NCBI GenBank assembly: GCA_902557145.1 | Contig: CACDYZ010000001.1 | Span: 116,612 to 180,611, forward strand | From: an uncultured Alphaproteobacteria bacterium | Lineage (GTDB): Bacteria; Pseudomonadota; Alphaproteobacteria; HIMB59 | DNA: 64,000 nt | Reading direction: 5' to 3' | Part shown: piece after piece, positions 56,783-64,000 of the stretch | How the letters are laid out: each line of letters begins with the position of its first letter | How positions within the stretch are numbered: the first letter of the stretch is position 1 | Made by a program: the position numbers and the translations under genes | The notes under the pieces: model-generated | What the model was told of the DNA's origin: nothing | Databases searched by the model: none | What the model saw: the letters and a program-made list of their open reading frames with translations, nothing else

Positions 56783-58326
56783 CTGATTATAACTCATATA
56801 AATCTTGGCCTTTTAATGAAGCTAAAAAAATAGTTAAAAGATTTGGTGAAAGTAATATCAAAAAGAAAATTATTTTTGAAACTGGCTATGGTCCGTCAGG
56901 TTTACCACACATAGGCACCTTTGGTGAAGTTTTGAGGACTAATATGGTTCGGTTTTGCTATGAAAAACTAACTGGTAAACAAACTGATCTTATTGCTTTT
57001 TCTGATGACATGGACGGTTTTAGAAAAGTTCCTGATAATATTCCAAATAAAGAGAAATTATCTAAGTATCTAGATTATCCTTTAACCTCTGTACCAGATC
57101 CTTTTGATGAGTTTAAGAGTTTTGGCGAGCACAATAATTCCAAGCTTAAAGAATTTCTTAATAGATTTAATTTGCCCTTTACATTTCAAAGCTCAACCGA
57201 TGCATACAAATCAGGTTTATTTAATGACACAATAAAAAAAATTATAAAAAATTATGATGAAATAAAAAATGTTGTTCTCCCAACTCTTGGTGAAGAAAGA
57301 AGAAAATCTTATAGCCCATTTTTTCCTATCAATGAAAAAACTGGAAAAATTTTACAAGTTCCTATTGAAGAAGTAAATAATGATGATTTTACTGTTTCTT
57401 ACTACGAGGATGGAGAATTAAAATCTAAATCAGTTCTAGATGGAAATTGCAAACTTCAGTGGAAAGTTGATTGGGCCATGAGATGGGCTGCTTTTGGTGT
57501 AGACTATGAAATGTGCGGAAAAGATTTAACCGATAGCTATAGCTTATCTTCAAAGATATGCAGGATTATCGGCTCAAAACCTCCAGAAAATTTAATTTAC
57601 GAGTTATTTCTTGATGAAAATGCCGAAAAAATTAGCAAATCAAAAGGCAATGGAATAAGTATCGACGATTGGCTAAAATACTCCATCGAAGAGAGCCTAT
57701 CTATGTTTATGTATCAAAGACCCACTACAGCTAAGAAACTTTTCTTTGATGTTATTCCTAAAAATACTGACGAATATTTATCCCATGTTAACAAGTTTAA
57801 CAGTGACGACCAAAATGCAGATAATCCTGCATGGCATATTCATAAATCAGTCAATCCCCTTTATAGTTCAAAAATAAATTACAGTTTAATTTTAAATGTC
57901 ATATCTGTTTGTAAATCTGAAGATCCTAGTGTGATATTTGGTTTAATTAAAAATTATCAAAAAAATTTTAGCAAAGTTGAAGAGGATCTTATTAATAGAA
58001 TGATTGATTGTGGTATAAATTATTTTAAAGATTTTATTCAGCCAAATTTAAAGTTTAAAATTCCAAATTCAGAAGAATTAATTATACTAAAAGAAGTTGT
58101 GAAAAAATTAAAAGAGGTAGAACCATCTGCAGATGCAGATGAATTTCAAACTGTAATTTTTAGTGTAGGTAAAAATTCTATTTATAAAGAAAATATAAGA
58201 GAATTTTTTAAACTAATTTATCTAGTTGTTTTTGGTCAAGAAAATGGTCCTAGATTAGGGTCATTTACAAAAATATACACAAAAGACAAAACTCTAGAGT
58301 TATTTAACTCTAAGCTTAATGTATAG
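56779..58326 (+). CDS. lysK: Lysyl-tRNA synthetase, class I
   Basis: A 515-residue class I LysRS, the archaeal-type enzyme also used by many alphaproteobacteria. HIGH-like motif TGYGPSGLPHIGTFGE near residue 39 and KMSKS-like motif EKISKSKGNGISI near 295. The usual class II LysRS is not in the window. Start is TTG overlapping the ferredoxin stop (TTGA). It ends with an 8-base overlap into pyrD. Confidence 0.95.
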   Translation: MTDYNSYKSWPFNEAKKIVKRFGESNIKKKIIFETGYGPSGLPHIGTFGEVLRTNMVRFCYEKLTGKQTDLIAFSDDMDGFRKVPDNIPNKEKLSKYLDYPLTSVPDPFDEFKSFGEHNNSKLKEFLNRFNLPFTFQSSTDAYKSGLFNDTIKKIIKNYDEIKNVVLPTLGEERRKSYSPFFPINEKTGKILQVPIEEVNNDDFTVSYYEDGELKSKSVLDGNCKLQWKVDWAMRWAAFGVDYEMCGKDLTDSYSLSSKICRIIGSKPPENLIYELFLDENAEKISKSKGNGISIDDWLKYSIEESLSMFMYQRPTTAKKLFFDVIPKNTDEYLSHVNKFNSDDQNADNPAWHIHKSVNPLYSSKINYSLILNVISVCKSEDPSVIFGLIKNYQKNFSKVEEDLINRMIDCGINYFKDFIQPNLKFKIPNSEELIILKEVVKKLKEVEPSADADEFQTVIFSVGKNSIYKENIREFFKLIYLVVFGQENGPRLGSFTKIYTKDKTLELFNSKLNV

Positions 58327-59362
58327 TATAGCTCACCGTATCTTAAAAAAACTCGATCCTGAATTGTCTCATAACCTCTCTATTAAAGCTCTAAAGTTGG
58401 GTATTTACCCAAAGATAACCTATAAAAATACTGAAATACTTGAGCAAACTATATGGGGGAGAACTTTTAAAACCCCAATTGGCCTATCTGCAGGTTTTGA
58501 TAAAAATGCAGAAGTAATCAATCCTATATTAAATTTAGGATTTAGTTTTACAGAGTTGGGTACGGTGACACCTTTGCCTCAAAAGGGAAACACAAAACCA
58601 AGAATTCATAGATACCCAGCACAAAAAGCACTCATAAACTCTCTGGGTTTTAACAATAAAGGCATGGATGTTTTTGAAAGAAATATTAACAACTCTAATT
58701 TAAAAGAAAATTTTCAAGATAAAATTATTGGAATTAATATTGGTAATAATAAAGATACTATCGAAATATTAGATGATCTTAAAAAACTTTTCGACAGACT
58801 ATATAGACTGGGAGATTACATTGTAGTAAACCTGTCTTCTCCTAATACACCAGGCCTAAGGGATAATCTTAAATCTCAAAATTTTGAGAAGATCGTTACA
58901 ACTATTCACAAATTTAGAGATCAAAATAATTCAAAAATACCAATTTTATTCAAAATTTCACCAGACATTTCAGATCAGGATAAGAAAGACATTTCACTAA
59001 TTTCTCTAGCAAATGATGTCGATGGGCTGATATTAACAAATACCACAATTAATAAATCCATGGTTAATGAGAAATTAGAGGGAGGGGTTAGTGGTAGACC
59101 ATTATTCCTTAAATCAAATGAATTAATTAGAGATTTCTATACTCTTACCTCCGGAAAAATAAAAATTATTGGTGTAGGAGGTATTTTTGATGCCAATGAT
59201 ATTTTAACAAAAATGAAATTAGGTGCCTCTCTAATTCAAATTTATAGCAGTTTTACTTACGAAGGTCCTTATCATGTAAAAAAAATGACTTTAGATTTAA
59301 TTAATTTAATACAACAACAAGGTTTTAGAAGTATTTCTGAGGTAATTGGACAATACTCATGA
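58319..59362 (+). CDS. pyrD: Dihydroorotate dehydrogenase (quinone)
   Basis: Class 2, membrane-associated pyrimidine enzyme that passes electrons to quinone. 347 residues: N-terminal hydrophobic entry helix (MYSIAHRILKKLDPELSHNLSIKALKLG), GLSAGFDKNAEVINPIL, GTVTPLPQKGNTKPRIHR, VNLSSPNTPGLRD with the catalytic Ser, and GVGGIFDANDILTKMKLGASLIQIYSSF. Overlaps the HAD gene by 4 bases (ATGA). Confidence 0.96.
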   Translation: MYSIAHRILKKLDPELSHNLSIKALKLGIYPKITYKNTEILEQTIWGRTFKTPIGLSAGFDKNAEVINPILNLGFSFTELGTVTPLPQKGNTKPRIHRYPAQKALINSLGFNNKGMDVFERNINNSNLKENFQDKIIGINIGNNKDTIEILDDLKKLFDRLYRLGDYIVVNLSSPNTPGLRDNLKSQNFEKIVTTIHKFRDQNNSKIPILFKISPDISDQDKKDISLISLANDVDGLILTNTTINKSMVNEKLEGGVSGRPLFLKSNELIRDFYTLTSGKIKIIGVGGIFDANDILTKMKLGASLIQIYSSFTYEGPYHVKKMTLDLINLIQQQGFRSISEVIGQYS

Positions 59363-60180
59363 AAAAAATATTATCTTTCAAAAACGTAATTAATAATTAC
59401 GACTATTTCTTATTTGACCAGTGGGGTGTTCTACATAATGGCTATAAAAAATTTTTAGAAGCAGAAAAATGTTTAGAGTTTTTAAAATTTAAAAATAAAA
59501 AAATTATTCTTATTTCTAATTCTGCTAATCCCTCGCTTCAATCTGAGGTCAATCTTAAAAGATTAGGCTATAGTGAAAAATTATTTGATTATTGTGTTAC
59601 CAGTGGACAAATTGCCTTAAATAATATTAATAAAGATATCTATCAAAAATATGGAAGAAAATGTTTCCCTTTAGAGCTATCTAGAGAGAAAATCAAATAT
59701 TTTGATCTTGATTGCACTAAAAATATTGAGAAAGCTAATTTTGCTATGATTGCAGATTTAAAAGATGGTTTATCTATTCTAGATTTTGCTGAATATTTGG
59801 ACAAAATCTTTAAATATAAACTTCCTCTTTTATGTGCAAATCCAGATTATTTGGTGCATAACAATAATACTCTTTCTATGTGTGGAGGGACAGTAGCTCA
59901 GCTTTACTTTGATTTAGGTGGAACTGTATTTAGGTATGGTAAACCATACAAACCAATATATGAGGATATTATTAAACGAATGAGTATTAAAAATAAAAAA
60001 AAAGTATTGGTAATCGGAGACTCATTGTGGCACGACGTAGCCGGAGGCAGAAAAATGAAATTTGACACTCTTTGGATTGAAAATGGGGTTCATAAACCTC
60101 AGTTGACAAAAAAAGATGATATTAATCAACTTTTAAATGAGTTTACACCAAAATACTCAATGAGTGAGCTAAAACTGTAA
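59359..60180 (+). CDS. HAD superfamily phosphatase, class IIA
   Basis: A 273-residue HAD-IIA protein (TIGR01459-like). Motif I is YFLFDQWGVLHNG (FDxWGVLH), motif II in IILISNSANPS, and motifs III-IV in YGKPYKPIYEDI and VLVIGDSLWHDVAGGRKMKFDTLWI. The substrate is unknown; relatives are nitrophenyl phosphatase- or sugar phosphatase-like. Cotranscribed with pyrD by a 4-base overlap. Confidence 0.88.
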   Translation: MKKILSFKNVINNYDYFLFDQWGVLHNGYKKFLEAEKCLEFLKFKNKKIILISNSANPSLQSEVNLKRLGYSEKLFDYCVTSGQIALNNINKDIYQKYGRKCFPLELSREKIKYFDLDCTKNIEKANFAMIADLKDGLSILDFAEYLDKIFKYKLPLLCANPDYLVHNNNTLSMCGGTVAQLYFDLGGTVFRYGKPYKPIYEDIIKRMSIKNKKKVLVIGDSLWHDVAGGRKMKFDTLWIENGVHKPQLTKKDDINQLLNEFTPKYSMSELKL

Positions 60181-60227
60181 GAAACTATTATTGTAAAAAA
60201 GGAACTTTTATATTATAAACTCACATC

Positions 60228-60521
60228 ATGTCTAGATCTTGCGATATTACTGGAAAAAAACACCAAACTGGCCATAACGTAAGCCATTCTAATATTAAAT
60301 CAAAAAGGCGATTTATGGTTAACTTGAATAGTGTTACTCTATTCAGCGAGTCTCTAAAAAGAAAATTTAGAATGAGAATAGCCTCATCAACCCTTAGAAC
60401 AATTGATAAACATGGTGGTTTAGATCAATATCTAAATAAAACAAGTTCTCGATCTTTAACTGACAAAGCTCTAAAAATTAAAAAACAAATCGAAAAAAAT
60501 GTTAGCCAAAAAGCTAGCTAA
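60228..60521 (+). CDS. rpmB: Ribosomal protein L28
   Basis: A 97-residue large-subunit protein with MSRSCDITGKKHQTGHNVSHSNIKSKRRF, typical of bacterial L28, then a basic helical C-terminus (LRTIDKHGGLDQYL). It stands after a 47-base gap following the HAD gene. The next gene starts right after its stop codon. Confidence 0.96.
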   Translation: MSRSCDITGKKHQTGHNVSHSNIKSKRRFMVNLNSVTLFSESLKRKFRMRIASSTLRTIDKHGGLDQYLNKTSSRSLTDKALKIKKQIEKNVSQKAS

Positions 60522-61289
60522 ATGTTTCAAGAATTATTTTTAAACTTATCCAATAATTTAAATAACACTTCAGTTGTTATGATTTGGCTGTTCCAAATTA
60601 TCTTTTGTTATTTTTCAATTTTATTTTCACTTAAGTTTTTTGGAAAAACAGGTATCTATGTTTACGTAGCAATAGCAATAATACTAGCAAATATTCAAGT
60701 TCTAAAAGTTGTAGATTTTCCTTTCTTTCCTGAGCCTATGGCATTAGGAACGGTACTGTTTATTTCAATTTTCCTTTGTACTGACATTCTAAATGAATAT
60801 TTCGATAAAAAATCTGCAACTAAGTGTATTTATCTTGGTATTGCAGCTTATTTATTTTCAACAGTGCTGATGTTTCTAACAATATCTATGACACCTATTA
60901 ATCCGGATGCATATCCTGCATGGGCTTGGAGCTATGATATGCATGAATCAATTAAGACAATTTTTCTTCCACAATTTCCTATAATAGTCGGAAGTATTTG
61001 TGCATTTTTTATTAGTCAGAAAATTGATATTTTTATATTTTCTTATTTAAAAAATAAAAATACCAATCTTTGGTTCAGAAATAATGCATCCACAGTAGTT
61101 TCTCAATTTATTGATAATATTATATTCAGTGTTCTTGCATTTAATATTTTAACTTCAAATCCTGTGCCTTTGTTTGACCTGATCATTTCTTATGGCTTAG
61201 GTATTTATTTTCTGAGAATTTTATTAAGTCTGTTTGATACAATTTTTATATATTTAGCGAAGAATTTCTTACCTTCTAAACTTGACTAA
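60522..61289 (+). CDS. yhhQ: Queuosine precursor transporter, YhhQ/QueT-like
   Basis: A 255-residue membrane protein with about six helices. FPFFPEPMALGTVLFISIFLCTDILNEYFDKKSATKCIYLG and VSQFIDNIIFSVLAF are characteristic of the YhhQ (COG1738) family, which imports queuosine precursors such as preQ0 or queuine. It starts one base after the rpmB stop and overlaps tgt by 8 bases, a strong functional link: the transporter supplies the base that Tgt inserts. Confidence 0.92.
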   Translation: MFQELFLNLSNNLNNTSVVMIWLFQIIFCYFSILFSLKFFGKTGIYVYVAIAIILANIQVLKVVDFPFFPEPMALGTVLFISIFLCTDILNEYFDKKSATKCIYLGIAAYLFSTVLMFLTISMTPINPDAYPAWAWSYDMHESIKTIFLPQFPIIVGSICAFFISQKIDIFIFSYLKNKNTNLWFRNNASTVVSQFIDNIIFSVLAFNILTSNPVPLFDLIISYGLGIYFLRILLSLFDTIFIYLAKNFLPSKLD

Positions 61290-62484
61290 TTTTTTTCAAG
61301 TAAAAAAAAAGTCTCAATTATCTAATGCTCGACTTGGATTAATTACCACTGCACATGGTAAAATAAATACTCCAGCTTTTATTTTCTGTGGTACTAAAGC
61401 CACTGTTAAATCTGTGTTACCTTCGCAATTAAAATTAGCGAGCACACAAATTATCCTCTCAAATACATACCATTTAATGCTTCAACCGGGTCCAGAGATA
61501 ATTTCAAAAGAAGGTGGTCTGCAGAATTTTACTCATTGGAATGGACCCATGATGACTGACAGTGGTGGGTATCAAATTTTTTCACTAGGATATGGCTCAG
61601 TTTCAGAGGAAATAAAAGGAAAAAATAACAACACAAAAAGGAAGTCTCTTATAAAAATAACAGAAGAGGGAGCTTCTTTTAGAAATTATATTAATGGTGA
61701 TAAAGTATTCCTTTCACCTGAGAGGTCTATTGAATTACAACGTGACTTTGGAGCTGATTTAATATTTGTTTTAGATGAATGCACACCTTTTAACGTTTCA
61801 AAAAAATATACAGAAAAGTCTATGTATATGAGTCATCGTTGGGCTGTAAGATGTAAAAATTCATTTGACTCGAAATTTAGAAATTATGAACCAACTTTTG
61901 GCTCCTCTGGGAAACAGTCTCTGTATGGAATAATACAAGGGGGTGTCTATGAAGATTTAAGAAAGATTGCATGTGAAGAGACTTGCTCAAAAGATTTTGA
62001 TGGACTTGCAATAGGGGGCTCCTTGGGTAGTACAAAAAACCAAATGTACGATATTTTTTCTTTGTGTGAAAACTATTTGGATAAATCCAAACCAATACAT
62101 ATTTTAGGAATTGGAGGATTAGATGATATCTTACACGGTGTAAGTTCAGGATACGATACGTTTGATTGTGTTTCACCAACTAGAATTGCAAGACATGGTA
62201 TCATGATGTCAAAACTAAGTAGTAACGGAATTAATTTAAATAATTCAAAATACAAAGATGATCATTCCAGTTTAGATGAGGATTGTGAAATACAGGAAAT
62301 TAATAAATTCTCAAAATCGTATTTACACCATTTATTTAAGTCTAATGAAATGTTAGGGATGATTATTTTATCAATCTATAATATTTGGTTTATGAATAAA
62401 TTTTTTGAGGAAATAAGAAAATCAATAAATGAGAATAAGTTTGAAGAGTATAAGAGTAGTATTTTATCTAATTTAGTTAAATAA
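61282..62484 (+). CDS. tgt: tRNA-guanine transglycosylase, zinc ligands lost
   Basis: Exchanges G34 of tRNAs (Asp, Asn, His, Tyr) for preQ1 or queuine. The 400-residue protein keeps catalytic Asp93 in [12 protein letters not shown] and Asp295 in [13 protein letters not shown], and [12 protein letters not shown]. Of the four zinc ligands in the E. coli enzyme (Cys302, Cys304, Cys307, His333) only the first remains, at Cys335; the others align with Ile337, Ile340 and Tyr366. Start TTG inside the transporter gene. The 3' end overlaps cobT by 12 bases (convergent). Confidence 0.95.
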   Translation: MTNFFQVKKKSQLSNARLGLITTAHGKINTPAFIFCGTKATVKSVLPSQLKLASTQIILSNTYHLMLQPGPEIISKEGGLQNFTHWNGPMMTDSGGYQIFSLGYGSVSEEIKGKNNNTKRKSLIKITEEGASFRNYINGDKVFLSPERSIELQRDFGADLIFVLDECTPFNVSKKYTEKSMYMSHRWAVRCKNSFDSKFRNYEPTFGSSGKQSLYGIIQGGVYEDLRKIACEETCSKDFDGLAIGGSLGSTKNQMYDIFSLCENYLDKSKPIHILGIGGLDDILHGVSSGYDTFDCVSPTRIARHGIMMSKLSSNGINLNNSKYKDDHSSLDEDCEIQEINKFSKSYLHHLFKSNEMLGMIILSIYNIWFMNKFFEEIRKSINENKFEEYKSSILSNLVK

Positions 62485-64000
62485 TGATTCTATTTTCTCA
62501 AACATAATACCTCCTAACTCTTCTACATCGTGAATGGTAATAGCCTTACTGTAATACTGACCAACATTATGCCCAATACCAATTGCTAATAATTCAATAT
62601 TTGATTTCTGCTCTATTGCAACAATAGTGCTTTTTAGATGTTTTTCTAGATAATTACTGTTATTCACAGATAATGTAGAGTCATCTACTGGAGCCCCATC
62701 AGATATTACAATTAAAATTTTTCTACTTTCAGGTCTCTTTGAAATCCTCGAACTAGCCCAAAGAAGTGCTTCACCATCAATATTTTCTTTTAAAAGGCCT
62801 TCTTTTAACATTAGGCCTAAATTTATCTTTGATTTTTTTGAGTTTTGGTCTGCTGATTTATAAATGATATGTCTAAGATCATTTAGCCTTCCTGGATTTT
62901 TCTGTTTCCCGTTTTTGAGCCAATGCTCTCGAGTCTTACCACCTTTCCAAGCCTTTGTTGTAAAACCAAGTATTTCAACTTTGATCTTACATTTTTCCAA
63001 AGTAGCTGCGATCATATCTGTAGTTAAAGCAGCAATCATAATTGGTTTTCCTCTCATAGATCCAGAATTATCAATTAATAAAGTTACGGTTGTATCTTCG
63101 AATTTAATTTCCTTCTCTTTTTTGAAAGATAGTGAATTATTTGAATTAGTTATAACTCGTGTGAGTTTAGATGTATCTAATACTCCATCATCTAAATCAA
63201 AATTCCATGATCTATTTTGCTTAGATTGAAGTTTACGATATAGTTTATTTGCTAATCTTGATATCTGTTTTTGATACAAGTCACATTTTTCATCGAGCTG
63301 TCTTCTAAGAGCAATTAGTTCTTCATGGTCGCATAGTTTAAAAGCTTCAATTATCTCATCGTATTGATTTGTTGCTGTTTTATAGTTTTGACTTAAGTTT
63401 CTGTAACTATCAATTGACTTAATTATATCATCAATTTGTTGGTCTGAAATTTCAATATCGACCTCCTCTCCTTGAACGCTTGATTGATCATTATCTGTGT
63501 CACTTTCAGGTGTATGCATATTATCGTCTAATTGGCTTTCTTCAGGTTTCTGAGCTTGATTTTCTTCTTGATTTTCTTGCTGATTGAAATCCTCTTCATC
63601 TTTTCCTTCATCAAGATTTTTATCATCTTCCTTATTTTCTTCTTCAAGGGACGGAAAGATAATTCTTAAAAGATCTACAGATAAAGATAAGTATTCCTTT
63701 TGTTCCGCTAAATTTTGAGATAATTCTTGAAGTGTATTAAAAAATTCAGATACATTGTCCTTAGACGTTATATTCTTCAGATGTTTATTATTCAGTTTCC
63801 ACTTTTTACCATTTACAAAATCAATAAAAAAAAGTGTTAAAGTAAAGTAAAATAAATCTTTAGAGTCCTTTTGCTTTTTTAGATTTAAAATCTCTAATCT
63901 TTTTAGCCACTTATTCTCAATATTTTTTACTATTCCTTTAAAAGGTCTCGAGCCATAAGTTTCATATCGCAAACGTTCTAAAAAGATAATTTCTTCTTTA
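62473..64000 (-). CDS. CobT-like VWA protein (3' part; runs off window)
   Basis: The frame is open to the window end ([16 protein letters not shown] before the track start, a TTG at 63972), so the N-terminus is outside. The 499 or more residues visible end in a von Willebrand A domain with MIDAS motif [13 protein letters not shown], preceded by an acidic, Glu/Gln-rich linker (about residues 115-170 of the track ORF). This is the CobT subunit type of cobaltochelatase, which works with a MoxR-like AAA+ CobS. Whether it inserts cobalt or serves another AAA+ partner cannot be told, as no cob gene is in the window. Confidence 0.88.
   Translation of the reverse strand, partial: KEEIIFLERLRYETYGSRPFKGIVKNIENKWLKRLEILNLKKQKDSKDLFYFTLTLFFIDFVNGKKWKLNNKHLKNITSKDNVSEFFNTLQELSQNLAEQKEYLSLSVDLLRIIFPSLEEENKEDDKNLDEGKDEEDFNQQENQEENQAQKPEESQLDDNMHTPESDTDNDQSSVQGEEVDIEISDQQIDDIIKSIDSYRNLSQNYKTATNQYDEIIEAFKLCDHEELIALRRQLDEKCDLYQKQISRLANKLYRKLQSKQNRSWNFDLDDGVLDTSKLTRVITNSNNSLSFKKEKEIKFEDTTVTLLIDNSGSMRGKPIMIAALTTDMIAATLEKCKIKVEILGFTTKAWKGGKTREHWLKNGKQKNPGRLNDLRHIIYKSADQNSKKSKINLGLMLKEGLLKENIDGEALLWASSRISKRPESRKILIVISDGAPVDDSTLSVNNSNYLEKHLKSTIVAIEQKSNIELLAIGIGHNVGQYYSKAITIHDVEELGGIMFEKIESLFN

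Overview
The window looks like chromosome from a streamlined, AT-rich marine alphaproteobacterium, of the SAR11/Pelagibacterales or HIMB59/AEGEAN-169 style (lineage inferred, not proven). The signs are a two-piece (permuted) tmRNA gene, class I lysyl-tRNA synthetase, ThyX in place of ThyA within this window, very short intergenic gaps, many overlapping genes, frequent TTG starts at gene junctions, and the gene order murA-hisG-hisD-infA-rng. No CRISPR array, prophage, transposase or known defence operon was found.

Layout. 1-4.7 kb is accessory: the end of a DprE1-like oxidase, a DprE2-like reductase and a multi-pass membrane protein, then a membrane-anchored PQQ-type sugar dehydrogenase homologue. 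That last gene lies between tRNA-Thr(GGT) and a 28-bp copy of the tRNA 3' end, the footprint expected of an integrated cassette. 4.7-14.8 kb holds small membrane proteins, a methyltransferase, a SulP transporter, a Cys-rich 26-residue peptide, an Anbu proteasome-like gene divergent from its ATP-grasp partner across a 19-bp palindrome, and a group of secreted proteins (FAS1, ASPIC/UnbV, Cys-rich). 14.8-22.2 kb holds clpB (split by a frameshift at an A8 tract), murA, hisG, hisD, infA, an RNase G-like gene and tRNA-Phe. 22.2-26.5 kb is a small-gene and glycan-related accessory stretch ending at tmRNA.

26.5-43.2 kb is core: thyX, mrp, hflK-hflC-degP-miaA (membrane quality control and tRNA modification), ilvB-ilvN-ilvC-leuA (branched-chain amino acids), then mreB-mreC-mreD-mrdA-rodA (rod-shape cell wall machinery), with a mannose-6-phosphate isomerase-type cupin and a DUF6165 gene appended. 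43.2-64 kb holds apt, panB, a polyprenyl diphosphate synthase, trmN6-like, S49 peptidase, single-chain GlyRS, a ygfZ-like gene, a GT9 glycosyltransferase, pyrC, purK-purE, a photolyase-related gene between two SDR genes, ctaA, ferredoxin-lysK-pyrD-HAD, rpmB, the queuosine pair yhhQ-tgt, and the 3' part of a cobT-like gene.

The observations most worth following are: the tRNA-Thr fragment duplication around a one-gene cassette; the Cys-rich micropeptide; the clpB frameshift at a homopolymer; loss of predicted metal-ligand residues in Tgt (zinc), the photolyase-related protein (4Fe-4S) and Mrp (CxxC); divergent genes whose start codons overlap or nearly touch; and four convergent gene pairs that share a single TTAA as stop codon on both strands.
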